From the NCBI GenBank assembly GCA_963696875.1, contig CAVOLQ010000003.1, positions 372,001 to 436,000 of the forward strand: DNA of 64,000 nt, given 5' to 3'. The position numbers and the translations under genes are program-made. The notes under the pieces are model-generated. The model saw nothing but the letters and a program-made list of their open reading frames with translations. It did no database searches and had not been told where the DNA came from. This document shows, piece by piece, positions 53,273 through 61,011 of the stretch (position 1 is the first letter of the stretch; every line of letters starts with the position of its first letter). The DNA comes from Albibacterium sp963696875 (GTDB lineage: Bacteria > Bacteroidota > Bacteroidia > Sphingobacteriales > Sphingobacteriaceae).

Positions 53273-54496
53273 CTACTTGTTTCTTTTTCTTTGTGCCTCA
53301 ATATTAGGCAAGAAAATAGCAATGATACCTGCTATAGGGAGATAAGAGCAAATGTGATAAACGTATTCGATGCTGGTTTTATCGGCTAACTGTCCTAAAA
53401 ATGCAGATGCTACTCCTGCAATTCCGAAAGCGAAACCAAAAAACAACCCAGATATCATGCCGACCTTCCCTGGTATTAACTCTTGGGCATAGACTAAAAT
53501 AGCCGAGAAAGCGGAAGATATAATCAGACCAATGATCACCGATAAGATTGCTGTCCAAAAGAGATTTGCATAAGGTAGGGCCAAAGCGAAAGGGGCCGAC
53601 CCAAGTATCGATGCCCAAATTACGTATTTTCTTCCAATTCTATCGCCAATAGGCCCTCCAATCATAGTGCCCACTGCTACGGCGAATAAAAATGCGAAAA
53701 GGTATAATTGAGAGCTTTGGATTGAGATTCCGAATTTATCGATAAGGTAAAACGTGTAATAACTGGTTATTCCAGCGAAATAGAAATACTTTGAAATAAT
53801 TAACAATAATAAAACAACGATAGCTATCACGATAGTTTTTTGTGAGAATTTGGACTTTTCTACGTTTATGTTATTTTTTTTCTCTATTAGTGCTCTTAAG
53901 GCTTTGGGTTTGTACCAACCACCAATACGATACAATACTACCATGGCAAGAAGGGCTGCTATGGAAAACCAGATAACATTAAACTGTCCAAAAGGAGCAA
54001 TGACCACCGCCGCTAATAATGGACCTAAAGAACTTCCCGCATTTCCTCCCACTTGGAAAATGGATTGTGCCATTCCGCGGTTTGCGCCAGCAGCAGCATG
54101 CGCCATCCTCGAGGCTTCTGGATGAAAAACCGCCGATCCGATGCCAATTAGACTTACGGAAATGAGTATAAAGGTAAAACTGCTTGCTAAAGACAATACT
54201 ACCAATCCAATTAAACTAATTCCCATGCCAGTTGGTAGCGCATAGGGGTAAGGTCTTTTATCTGTAATGGACCCTACAACTGGCTGTAATAGAGATGAAG
54301 AAAGTTGGAATACTAAAGTGACTAAACCAATCTGTGTGAAATTTAATCTAAATGAATTTTTAATTAACGGATAGATAGCGGGAATTAATGATTGGATGGT
54401 ATCATTCAATAAGTGCGAAAAACTGATCGCAAATAATATAGGGTAAACAGTTTGTGTCGGGATTCTAATTGATGAACTTTCTTCTTCTTCTTTCAT
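53273..54496 (-). CDS. MFS transporter (Fsr/fosmidomycin-resistance-like)
   Basis: This is a 407-residue protein with about twelve hydrophobic helices. ILFAISFSHLLNDTIQSLIP at helix 1, LVFQLSSSLLQPVVGSITDK and SLIGIGSAVFHPEASRMAHA are the signature of the Fsr group of drug/H+ antiporters. AVGTMIGGPIGDRIGRKYVI is the second-half loop motif. The group exports fosmidomycin and perhaps other phosphonates or toxic metabolites; specificity is not shown here. It lies upstream of hutH on the same strand, separated by 195 bp that hold the hut promoter, so it is probably a separate unit. Confidence 0.88.
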   Translation of the reverse strand: MKEEEESSSIRIPTQTVYPILFAISFSHLLNDTIQSLIPAIYPLIKNSFRLNFTQIGLVTLVFQLSSSLLQPVVGSITDKRPYPYALPTGMGISLIGLVVLSLASSFTFILISVSLIGIGSAVFHPEASRMAHAAAGANRGMAQSIFQVGGNAGSSLGPLLAAVVIAPFGQFNVIWFSIAALLAMVVLYRIGGWYKPKALRALIEKKNNINVEKSKFSQKTIVIAIVVLLLLIISKYFYFAGITSYYTFYLIDKFGISIQSSQLYLFAFLFAVAVGTMIGGPIGDRIGRKYVIWASILGSAPFALALPYANLFWTAILSVIIGLIISSAFSAILVYAQELIPGKVGMISGLFFGFAFGIAGVASAFLGQLADKTSIEYVYHICSYLPIAGIIAIFLPNIEAQRKRNK

Positions 54497-54576
54497 TTAC
54501 AACGAACTGATTGCATTTTTTTTAGCAAAAATACGGTTAATTATTAGATAGAACAGAAGAATTTATAAACAAATAG

Positions 54577-54753
54577 TTACCCTTCTAAGTCTATAAACCA
54601 ATTTTCTGCCTGCTTTATTCCTTCTTTCAGGGCATCTTCCTTATTTAGTTTCTTCTCTTTCATTAAACGAATCGCAAATTCAATCGCTTTTTCTTTTACT
54701 TTGGGATCATGTCCTTTGAGAGAATTGGTTAAATTATTAATGGGTAACTTCAT
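54577..54753 (-). CDS. Small helical protein (58 residues)
   Basis: The frame reads MKLPINNLTNSLKGHDPKVK, then EKAIEFAIRLMKEKKLNKED and ends ENWFIDLEG. Composition is that of a small, Lys/Glu-rich, mostly helical soluble protein with no signal peptide. Similar short proteins with an ALKEGIKQAENW-type ending are encoded in many Bacteroidota genomes as hypotheticals. It is oriented against the XRE gene. Function is unknown. Confidence 0.6.
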   Translation of the reverse strand: MKLPINNLTNSLKGHDPKVKEKAIEFAIRLMKEKKLNKEDALKEGIKQAENWFIDLEG

Positions 54754-54924
54754 TTTAGCTGCTGATTTTCAAATGTTATCTTATCAATATAATTTATTTA
54801 AACAAATGTCTATTCCAGTTGTTTGAATAGATAAACGTGCAGAATAGCTATAAAATGCAATTTTCTTGCCTTTGAGACAAATTTTGGTACGGAATATGCA
54901 TGGGGTAGATCAAAGATATTTTTT

Positions 54925-55242
54925 ATGAATGGTTTAGGTAATAAGATTAGAATTTTAAGATATAAAAAGGGGTGGAGTCAGGAAATTGTGGCACAGAAAT
55001 TAGATATTTCTATCACATTCTTAGCTCAAATTGAAAATGATGAAGTTGATATTTATTATAAATTATTAACAAAAATAGCTTCTCTATACAATATTCCCGT
55101 TTTTATTCTTCTTTCTGTCGATAATACTGATTTTGTAATTCAGCCAACTGAGTTAGAAAAAGTCAATGCTCAGGTTCATGAATATGACCTATATATATCA
55201 GAGCTTAAAGAACAGTTAAACAAAATGAAGCAGTTATTTTAA
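54925..55242 (+). CDS. XRE family transcriptional regulator
   Basis: This 105-residue DNA-binding protein has a helix-turn-helix of the Cro/CI type in residues ~1-62: GNKIRILRYKKGWSQEIVAQ, KLDISITFLAQIENDEVDIY and LLTKIASLYNIPVFILLSVD. The C-terminal ~35 residues (LEKVNAQVHEYDLYISELKEQLNKMKQLF-like) form a coiled coil, presumably for dimerisation. The target is unknown. It ends within a perfect 20-bp-arm palindrome that works as terminator for both converging transcripts. Confidence 0.88.
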   Translation: MNGLGNKIRILRYKKGWSQEIVAQKLDISITFLAQIENDEVDIYYKLLTKIASLYNIPVFILLSVDNTDFVIQPTELEKVNAQVHEYDLYISELKEQLNKMKQLF

Positions 55243-55260
55243 TAACTGCTTCATTTTGTT
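55219..55260. terminator. Bidirectional terminator overlapping the XRE stop codon
   Basis: AACAAAATGAAGCAGTTATT and its exact complement flank two T bases. The right arm supplies a T-rich end in both directions. It serves the XRE gene and the convergent DUF6600 gene (stop at 55284). Confidence 0.75.
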
Positions 55261-55283
55261 TATTGTTTTCAAAGGGTTTACTA

Positions 55284-56609
55284 TTATCTATCCGCAGTTC
55301 TTGAGGTCCTTTGGCTTTGATTGCTATTTCTTGTAGCTGTTTTATTTCCTGCATCGCGATTATTTCCACTTCTTGTATTGCTTACCGCTGGTCTTGTTTC
55401 TCTCTGTGCAGATGTCTCTCTACGAGTGGGTGCACTTCTTTGTGAAGAAGGAGCAACCTGTCTCCGTGAAGGCGTGCTTGTTCTTTGTGGAGAAGGAGCA
55501 GTTTCTCTTTGCGCGGACGTTCTCGGCTGTCTCGTCTCCTGATTTGTCTGATTTGAGTTTGATACGACTTTGCTATTGTTGTTTCTTGACTGCCTTGTAG
55601 CCCGTTCAGTTGTCGCTGGACTCCCATTTGTAGTTGCTCGAGCTGCTGTTTCCCTAGCTGAGGTTGCTGCTCTATTCTGTCTGGTGTTTGTATTATTTCT
55701 TCCTGACGCTTGTTCGTGATTGCCTCTAGAAGCCCTATTATTAGATGAAGTTCCCGATTCTGTTTTGGGAGCTGTTGCTCTAGTAGGCCTGTCACTATTT
55801 AAGTTATCACTGTTGCCATTAACTCGGCTTGAGCGTGAAGTAACCTTGTCTGGGCTTATTATGCGTGCTGGCCTTACATTTTTATTGTTTTCTGGGTTTA
55901 TATTGGGCCTGTAGATTGCTACTGAGTTAGAATTGATTGTGCTTCTACCTGGACGGGTATTGTTTCTTACCTCACGTACCGATACCCTATTTCTTGTGGC
56001 CTTTTCTAAAGAGCGACGATCCGGCCCACTGTAATAATTATGGTTGTTATATACGTAGACATTATTAATAATCGTTGTACGGTTATAAAAGTTTGAGTAA
56101 TTCCTGTGAGGAGTATAATATCTGTAAATATTATTATTGAAAAAATAGCGTTGTGGTACAAATACCCAGTAGCGCAGCGGGATATTTATATTTATGCTAA
56201 AGCTCATTCCTGGTCCTAAAGGTGCCCATCCGTATTGTCCTCCACCTTGTCTCCAAGATACCCACGCTGGTCCCCATTCATAGCCAGGAATCCACGCCCA
56301 ACCATAATAGTCGGTATATACCCAGCGGCCGTAATGAAAAGGCGCCCAGCCCCACTCGTAATTTGAGTACCATGTGTTTCCATACTGCGTATTTACCCAG
56401 TAGCCATTTGTAGCATAGGGTTGGAAATCCTGACTAACCTCTGGGAGCCATATATATCCATAGTCTGGATCATTAACCCATTCCCCGTAAGGAGCTAATT
56501 GGTCATAAAATATTTGGAAGGATACACTTGTTTGTTGTGCTTGCGCCGGTTTTGTTCCCATCGTTAGGAAAAGAGCCAAGATGGAAAAAGAAATGATTAT
56601 GTTTTTCAT
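55284..56609 (-). CDS. DUF6600-type Tyr/Trp-rich envelope protein with Ser/Arg/Asn-rich tail
   Basis: This is a 441-residue protein from the ATG beginning MKNIIISFSILALFLTMGTK, with the signal peptide ending PAQAQ; a start four codons earlier is possible. Residues ~30-160 hold repeated Trp/Tyr motifs (LAPYGEWVNDPDYGYIWLPE, GYWVNTQYGNTWYSNYEWGW, GRWVYTDYYGWAWIPGYEWG), as in the DUF6600 YxWGxW-type proteins. From ~200 the chain is low-complexity: Asn-, Arg-, Ser- and Thr-rich with repeated RETA/SAQRET-like segments and no predicted fold. Exposure at the cell surface or periplasm is likely. Function is unknown. Confidence 0.75.
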   Translation of the reverse strand: MKNIIISFSILALFLTMGTKPAQAQQTSVSFQIFYDQLAPYGEWVNDPDYGYIWLPEVSQDFQPYATNGYWVNTQYGNTWYSNYEWGWAPFHYGRWVYTDYYGWAWIPGYEWGPAWVSWRQGGGQYGWAPLGPGMSFSININIPLRYWVFVPQRYFFNNNIYRYYTPHRNYSNFYNRTTIINNVYVYNNHNYYSGPDRRSLEKATRNRVSVREVRNNTRPGRSTINSNSVAIYRPNINPENNKNVRPARIISPDKVTSRSSRVNGNSDNLNSDRPTRATAPKTESGTSSNNRASRGNHEQASGRNNTNTRQNRAATSARETAARATTNGSPATTERATRQSRNNNSKVVSNSNQTNQETRQPRTSAQRETAPSPQRTSTPSRRQVAPSSQRSAPTRRETSAQRETRPAVSNTRSGNNRDAGNKTATRNSNQSQRTSRTADR

Positions 56610-56807
56610 TTTAGAGCTCATGGTTTTTATGTTATAAAGTGAATCCTTGGTTTCTTCTTAATACTATGACTATTAAATACGAATAAAGTTTAATGAGGGA
56701 ATATTAAGATACGATCAAAATAAACTTGGATTAGCAATTTGGATGTTGATTTTTAATGGGAATTAGTGATTTATCTGAATTATAGTATGAAATTCTATTA
56801 ATACTTT

Positions 56808-56815
56808 TACTTTTG
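56808..56815 (+). promoter_or_regulatory. -7 box of the mla operon
   Basis: TACTTTTG fits TAnnTTTG and lies 49 nt before the mlaE ATG. No other feature was seen in 56622-56864. Confidence 0.4.
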
Positions 56816-56864
56816 CAGTTAGATTGTTTAAACCTTCGATTTGATTGTTCGATAAAGACAAAAG

Positions 56865-57626
56865 ATGTATTTTAAAAAGACTCAGAGATACTTAATTGAA
56901 TTAGCCAATATTCATCGTTTTGTAATTCGTTTTTTTAGGGAAGTTTTTGTTGGGCCTTATGAATTTAAAGAAGTAGTTAAGCAATGTTATGAGATCGGTT
57001 ACAAATCTCTTCCATTAATGTCTGTGACCGGTTTTATTATTGGCTTCGTTTTCACAAACCAATCTCGGCCTTCCCTTGAAGATTTTGGCGCACAAGCGAT
57101 GCTTCCTTCAGTAATCGGAATTGCAGTGATAAGGGCTTTGGCCCCCTTGGTTACCGCTTTGATTGCCGCAGGCAAGGTAGGTTCTCAAATAGGTGCAGAG
57201 CTTGGCTCTATGAAAGTGACTGAGCAGATTGATGCGATGGAGGTGTCTGGAATAAACCCTTTTAAGTTTTTAGTTGTTAGTAGGGTAGTAGCAACCTCTA
57301 TTATGATTCCGATACTAACTTGTTATGTAGCCTGTGTTGCATTAATGGGAGGATATCTGAGTGTGCACCAACATGAGGCCACAAGTTTCAATATATTTAT
57401 TACAGAAGTCTTTGGCTCTCTTTCTTATCTTGACGTGTTTAGTACTTTAGTGAAATCAGTTGTTTTTGGTTATACGATCGGTATAGTGGGTAGTTTTCAA
57501 GGGTATAATTCTAATAAAGGGACGGAAGGAGTAGGGCGAGCAGCCAACTGGGCTGTCGTTATGTCCATGTTCCTGATTTTTATTGAGGAATTACTCATTG
57601 CGCAAATTATACAAGCACTTCGCTAA
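56865..57626 (+). CDS. mlaE: MCE/Mla ABC transporter permease
   Basis: This 253-residue MlaE/YrbE-type permease forms the membrane core of the ABC complex that moves phospholipids between inner and outer membranes. An amphipathic N-terminal helix is followed by about five hydrophobic segments. The family motif is GFIIGFVFTNQSRPSLEDFG, then LIAAGKVGSQIGAELGSMKV and TEQIDAMEVSGINPFKFLVV (the EQIDAL-type coupling helix). The mlaF gene starts 4 bp after the stop, and the three genes form one operon. Confidence 0.93.
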   Translation: MYFKKTQRYLIELANIHRFVIRFFREVFVGPYEFKEVVKQCYEIGYKSLPLMSVTGFIIGFVFTNQSRPSLEDFGAQAMLPSVIGIAVIRALAPLVTALIAAGKVGSQIGAELGSMKVTEQIDAMEVSGINPFKFLVVSRVVATSIMIPILTCYVACVALMGGYLSVHQHEATSFNIFITEVFGSLSYLDVFSTLVKSVVFGYTIGIVGSFQGYNSNKGTEGVGRAANWAVVMSMFLIFIEELLIAQIIQALR

Positions 57627-57629
57627 GGT

Positions 57630-58403
57630 ATGAAAAGAAGAAAAGAACATATACAATTCGATCATCCCGTGATCACTATCCGGGACTTGTATAAGTCCTT
57701 CGGGGATCTGCATATCCTTAAAGGTGTTAATTTAGATTTATATAAGGGCGAGAATTTGGTAGTTTTAGGTAGATCAGGGACCGGGAAATCTGTGCTAATA
57801 AAAATAATAATCGGCTTATTGCAAGCGGATATGGGTTTAGTTGAGGTTTTAGGACACAATTTAGAAGGCATAGGTGTTAAAGAATTGCAGCAACTTCGAT
57901 TAAAAGTAGGTTTTTCATTTCAAAGCAGTGCACTTTATGATAGCATGACGGTTAGAGAGAATCTAGCTTTCCCTTTAATTAGAAATAAGAAGCACTTATC
58001 TAAATCAGACATACAGTATGCAATAGAAAATGTACTTGAAGCAGTCGGTTTATCTCAATCCATAAATCAAATGCCCTCTGAGTTATCGGGAGGACAGCGA
58101 AAACGCATTGGTATTGCAAGAACTGTAATTTTGGAACCTGAGATCATGCTTTATGATGAGCCTACTGCGGGACTGGATCCTATTACTTGTATTGAGATCA
58201 ATAACTTAATTAATGATGTTCAAGATCAATTCAAATCGTCTTCTATTGTAATTACCCATGATCTTGCCTGTGCTAAAAGTGTTGGCGATCGGATTGTAAT
58301 GTTACTTGATGGTACTTTTGAAAGGCAAGGTAGTTTTGACGAAGTTTTTGATACGGAAGATCCTAGGGTGAAGCCTTTTTACGATTATAATTTTATAAAA
58401 TAA
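57630..58403 (+). CDS. mlaF: MCE/Mla ABC transporter ATPase
   Basis: This is a 257-residue ABC ATPase. Walker A is GRSGTGKS (47-54), Q-loop FSFQSSALYDSMTVRENLAF, the signature LSGGQRKRIGIARTV, Walker B ILEPEIMLYDEP with the catalytic Glu, and the H-loop IVITHD. It powers the MlaE-D complex. It is preceded by mlaE at 4 bp and followed by mlaD at 2 bp. All motifs are intact. Confidence 0.95.
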   Translation: MKRRKEHIQFDHPVITIRDLYKSFGDLHILKGVNLDLYKGENLVVLGRSGTGKSVLIKIIIGLLQADMGLVEVLGHNLEGIGVKELQQLRLKVGFSFQSSALYDSMTVRENLAFPLIRNKKHLSKSDIQYAIENVLEAVGLSQSINQMPSELSGGQRKRIGIARTVILEPEIMLYDEPTAGLDPITCIEINNLINDVQDQFKSSSIVITHDLACAKSVGDRIVMLLDGTFERQGSFDEVFDTEDPRVKPFYDYNFIK

Positions 58404-58404
58404 T

Positions 58405-59391
58405 ATGAATTCAGAAAATAGACGCTCGGTGATTGTTGGCTTATTCGTTTTTGTAGGCTTAGCTATTTTAGTCGCGGGAATATTGGTTTTGGGAGGTCAG
58501 CAGAATCGTTTTGCGAAAACTGTAAGGGTCACTGCTGATTTTACGAATATTGGTGGATTAAAGAAAGGTAGTAACGTTTGGTTTTCGGGCGTCAAGATTG
58601 GTACCATCAGAGAGGTAAATTTCACTAAGAATCGTAATGTAGAAATTGTAATGAATATCGAGGAGAAGTCTCGAGTTTATATTCGAAAAGATGCCGTGGC
58701 TGCGCTTAGCTCTGAAGGATTTATAGGGAATAAAATCATTGAGATTCAGGGTGGTAGTAGTAGTGTTCCTCCAATAGAAGAAGGAGATAAATTGCAATCA
58801 AAAGAAGCAATTAACACAGATAAGATGATTGCGACGTTACAGATCAACAATGAAAATTTAGTGGCAATAACCGAAAATATTAAAAATCTGAGCGATAGGG
58901 TAAGGGCAGGAGAGGGTACGGTGGGCTCATTTTTTACCGATTCTTTAATGGCCGTTAATATAAAAACGATGATTGCAAATTTAAATCAAGCGGCGGTAAA
59001 TTCGAAGAAAGTTACAGAGGATTTTCAACTTTTCAGTTCGCAGTTGAATAATAAAGAGTCCCTAATGGGACAATTAGTTAGTGATACTGTTGTTTTTAGC
59101 AACCTTAAATCAGCAGTTGCACAACTGCAAGGGATTACCCAGACAGCTTCGGCTTTAACATCGAATCTTGCTGAGGCGTCGGAGAAGTTGAATGAAAATG
59201 ATAATTCGATTGGTCTTTTATTAAACGATGCTGAAGTAGCGGATCAATTAAAACGCACACTTGATAATTTGGAAGGCAGCACTCAAAAATTGGATAAAAA
59301 TATGGAGGCTTTACAGCATAACTTTCTTTTCAGAGGCTTTTTTAGGAAGGAAGCTAAAAAAGCCTCTGAAAAAGAGGCAAATACTCCTTAG
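58405..59391 (+). CDS. mlaD: MCE domain protein (MlaD-type)
   Basis: This is a 328-residue protein with one N-terminal transmembrane helix (VIVGLFVFVGLAILVAGILV), then the MCE domain (VRVTADFTNIGGLKKGSNVW, FSGVKIGTIREVNFTKNRNV, VAALSSEGFIGNKIIEI). A long helical/coiled region (~160-310, NENLVAITENIKNLSDRVRA) follows, as in MlaD-type periplasmic subunits that shuttle lipids. The 3' end contains a perfect 19-bp inverted repeat that also serves the convergent queE transcript, and the stop overlaps queE by 4 bp. No MlaA, MlaB or MlaC homologue is nearby. Confidence 0.9.
   Translation: MNSENRRSVIVGLFVFVGLAILVAGILVLGGQQNRFAKTVRVTADFTNIGGLKKGSNVWFSGVKIGTIREVNFTKNRNVEIVMNIEEKSRVYIRKDAVAALSSEGFIGNKIIEIQGGSSSVPPIEEGDKLQSKEAINTDKMIATLQINNENLVAITENIKNLSDRVRAGEGTVGSFFTDSLMAVNIKTMIANLNQAAVNSKKVTEDFQLFSSQLNNKESLMGQLVSDTVVFSNLKSAVAQLQGITQTASALTSNLAEASEKLNENDNSIGLLLNDAEVADQLKRTLDNLEGSTQKLDKNMEALQHNFLFRGFFRKEAKKASEKEANTP
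59327..59372 (-). terminator. Terminator hairpin embedded in the mlaD coding end
   Basis: TTTTCAGAGGCTTTTTTAG pairs perfectly with CTAAAAAAGCCTCTGAAAA around an 8-nt loop. It lies inside mlaD codons but just past the queE stop, so on the minus strand it can terminate queE, and the T-rich arms give a U-rich end. It may also hold the 3' end of the mla transcript. Confidence 0.6.
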
Positions 59392-60011
59392 GGAATATTC
59401 AAGTATTTATGCGTTTGTAAAGAGATTTCCCATTTAGGGTTACTTTTCACGTAGTCTACTATAAGTGGTGTCATTTCTGCAGCCTTTGACCATTCGGGCT
59501 GTAGATAAAGCTTACATTGTTCAGATACGGTTTCGGCGTATTTCTCCGCCCATTCAAAGTCACTTTTATTAAAAACAATTACTTTTAATTCACCCGCTAA
59601 GGGCGTAATCGCAATTTGTGGCGCTTTAAATTTCTTTGGGGACAAGCATATCCAATCCCATGTTCCCGATAAAGGATAGGCGCCTGATGTTTCGATAAAA
59701 GTTTTAATACCATTCTTTTGAAGACCTTGCGTTAAATAATCCATATTGTAAATGAGAGGTTCACCTCCTGTGATCACAACGGTTTTGGATGGGTATTTCA
59801 ACGCATTTTCAATGATTTTATCAGCATGAGTCAATGGATGAGCAGATGCATCCCAACTCTCTTTGACATCACACCAATGACATCCCACGTCGCAACCGCC
59901 TAGACGGATAAAGTAAGCTGCCTTGCCACTGTGGTAACCTTCACCTTGAATAGTGTAAAATTCTTCCATTAGGGGAAGTAGGGTTCCGTCTTCCGGAATC
60001 AAGTTGTTCAT
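59388..60011 (-). CDS. queE: 7-carboxy-7-deazaguanine synthase
   Basis: This 207-residue radical-SAM enzyme makes CDG in queuosine synthesis. EEFYTIQGEGYHSGKAAYFI precedes the cluster motif GGCDVGCHWCDVKESWD (Cys40, Cys44, Cys47, the C-x3-C-x2-C form). VVITGGEPLIYNMDYLTQGL is the SAM-binding strand. LSPKKFKAPQ and KVIVFNKSDFEWAEKYAETV follow. The product of QueD (33666-34097) is its substrate. The gene overlaps mlaD by 4 bp at the 3' end. Confidence 0.93.
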   Translation of the reverse strand: MNNLIPEDGTLLPLMEEFYTIQGEGYHSGKAAYFIRLGGCDVGCHWCDVKESWDASAHPLTHADKIIENALKYPSKTVVITGGEPLIYNMDYLTQGLQKNGIKTFIETSGAYPLSGTWDWICLSPKKFKAPQIAITPLAGELKVIVFNKSDFEWAEKYAETVSEQCKLYLQPEWSKAAEMTPLIVDYVKSNPKWEISLQTHKYLNIP

Positions 60012-60116
60012 TATTATTATTTTGGGACCACAAAGCTAGGCATTTCAACGAAATATCGTGATTGTATTTCCTTTTCTGACATTCTCGAGATTGTAAAAGG
60101 ATCCCGATGAAAAGAA

Positions 60117-60998
60117 TTAACTATATATTTCCTTTTTTGCAGACTTCAATGTGTTTTTTAGTAATCCGACAATAGTCATTAGGCCGACTCCACCTGGTAC
60201 CGGACTGATCCATGAAGATTTGGGTGCTACATTGTCGAAATCCACATCTCCATACAGTTTATAGCCCGATTTGGTTGCAGCTGAAACCTCGCGATTGATG
60301 CCTACGTCGATAACTACTGCTCCTTCTTTGACCATATCAATGGTCACAAAATTCTTTTTCCCGATGGCTGCAACGATGATATCTGCCTGCAAGGAAAGTT
60401 CTTTAATGTTTTTTGTTTTACTGTGGGCCAAGGTTACAGTGCAATTTCCCGGACTACTATTTCTAGCTAGTAAAATACTCATTGGACTGCCGACGATATT
60501 ACTCCGACCGATCACTATTGCATTTTTACCCGATGTCTCTATCTGGTAATGTTCTAACATTAGCATAATTCCATATGGAGTAGCGGGGATGAAGCAGGGA
60601 AGATTTCTCATCATTCTGCCCAAGTTTATGGGATGGAAACCATCTACATCCTTCCTATAATCAATTGCTTCAGTGATCTTCTCTGGGTCAATATGTTTAG
60701 GTAAAGGCAATTGAACAATTAAGCCGTCAACATTTTCATCTGCATTGATTTCTTGAATTTTTTCAAGTACTTCTGCTTCTGTTACTGATGCATCATATCT
60801 AACCAAAGAGGATTGAAATCCTACTTTTTCACAGTTTCTTATTTTACTTGCAACATAGGTTTCGCTACCGCCGTCGTTTCCGACTAATATTGCTACTAAA
60901 TGTGGCTTACGATTGTTTTTTATTAAAAACTCTTCAGATTCTATTCGGATATCTTCTTTTATTTTTTCTGAAACAATTTTTCCGTCTAATAAATGCAT
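60117..60998 (-). CDS. folD: Bifunctional methylene-THF dehydrogenase / methenyl-THF cyclohydrolase
   Basis: This is a 293-residue cytoplasmic enzyme that interconverts 5,10-methylene-THF, methenyl-THF and 10-formyl-THF. GGSETYVASKIRNCEKVGFQ contains the catalytic Tyr and Lys (Y-x3-K). LIVQLPLPKHIDPEKITEAI, the NADP-binding VIGRSNIVGSPMSILLARNS and PVPGGVGLMTIVGLLKNTLK follow. It begins 13 bp after the lepA stop on the same strand and may be co-transcribed. Confidence 0.95.
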   Translation of the reverse strand: MHLLDGKIVSEKIKEDIRIESEEFLIKNNRKPHLVAILVGNDGGSETYVASKIRNCEKVGFQSSLVRYDASVTEAEVLEKIQEINADENVDGLIVQLPLPKHIDPEKITEAIDYRKDVDGFHPINLGRMMRNLPCFIPATPYGIMLMLEHYQIETSGKNAIVIGRSNIVGSPMSILLARNSSPGNCTVTLAHSKTKNIKELSLQADIIVAAIGKKNFVTIDMVKEGAVVIDVGINREVSAATKSGYKLYGDVDFDNVAPKSSWISPVPGGVGLMTIVGLLKNTLKSAKKEIYS

Positions 60999-61011
60999 GT
61001 TGAATTAATTT

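Noticed and set aside
55382..55795. 137-residue minus-strand frame and several plus-strand frames across the DUF6600 gene tail
   Set aside because: The low-complexity Arg/Ser/Asn/Thr-rich coding sequence keeps other frames open; they have no starts, signals or domains of their own.
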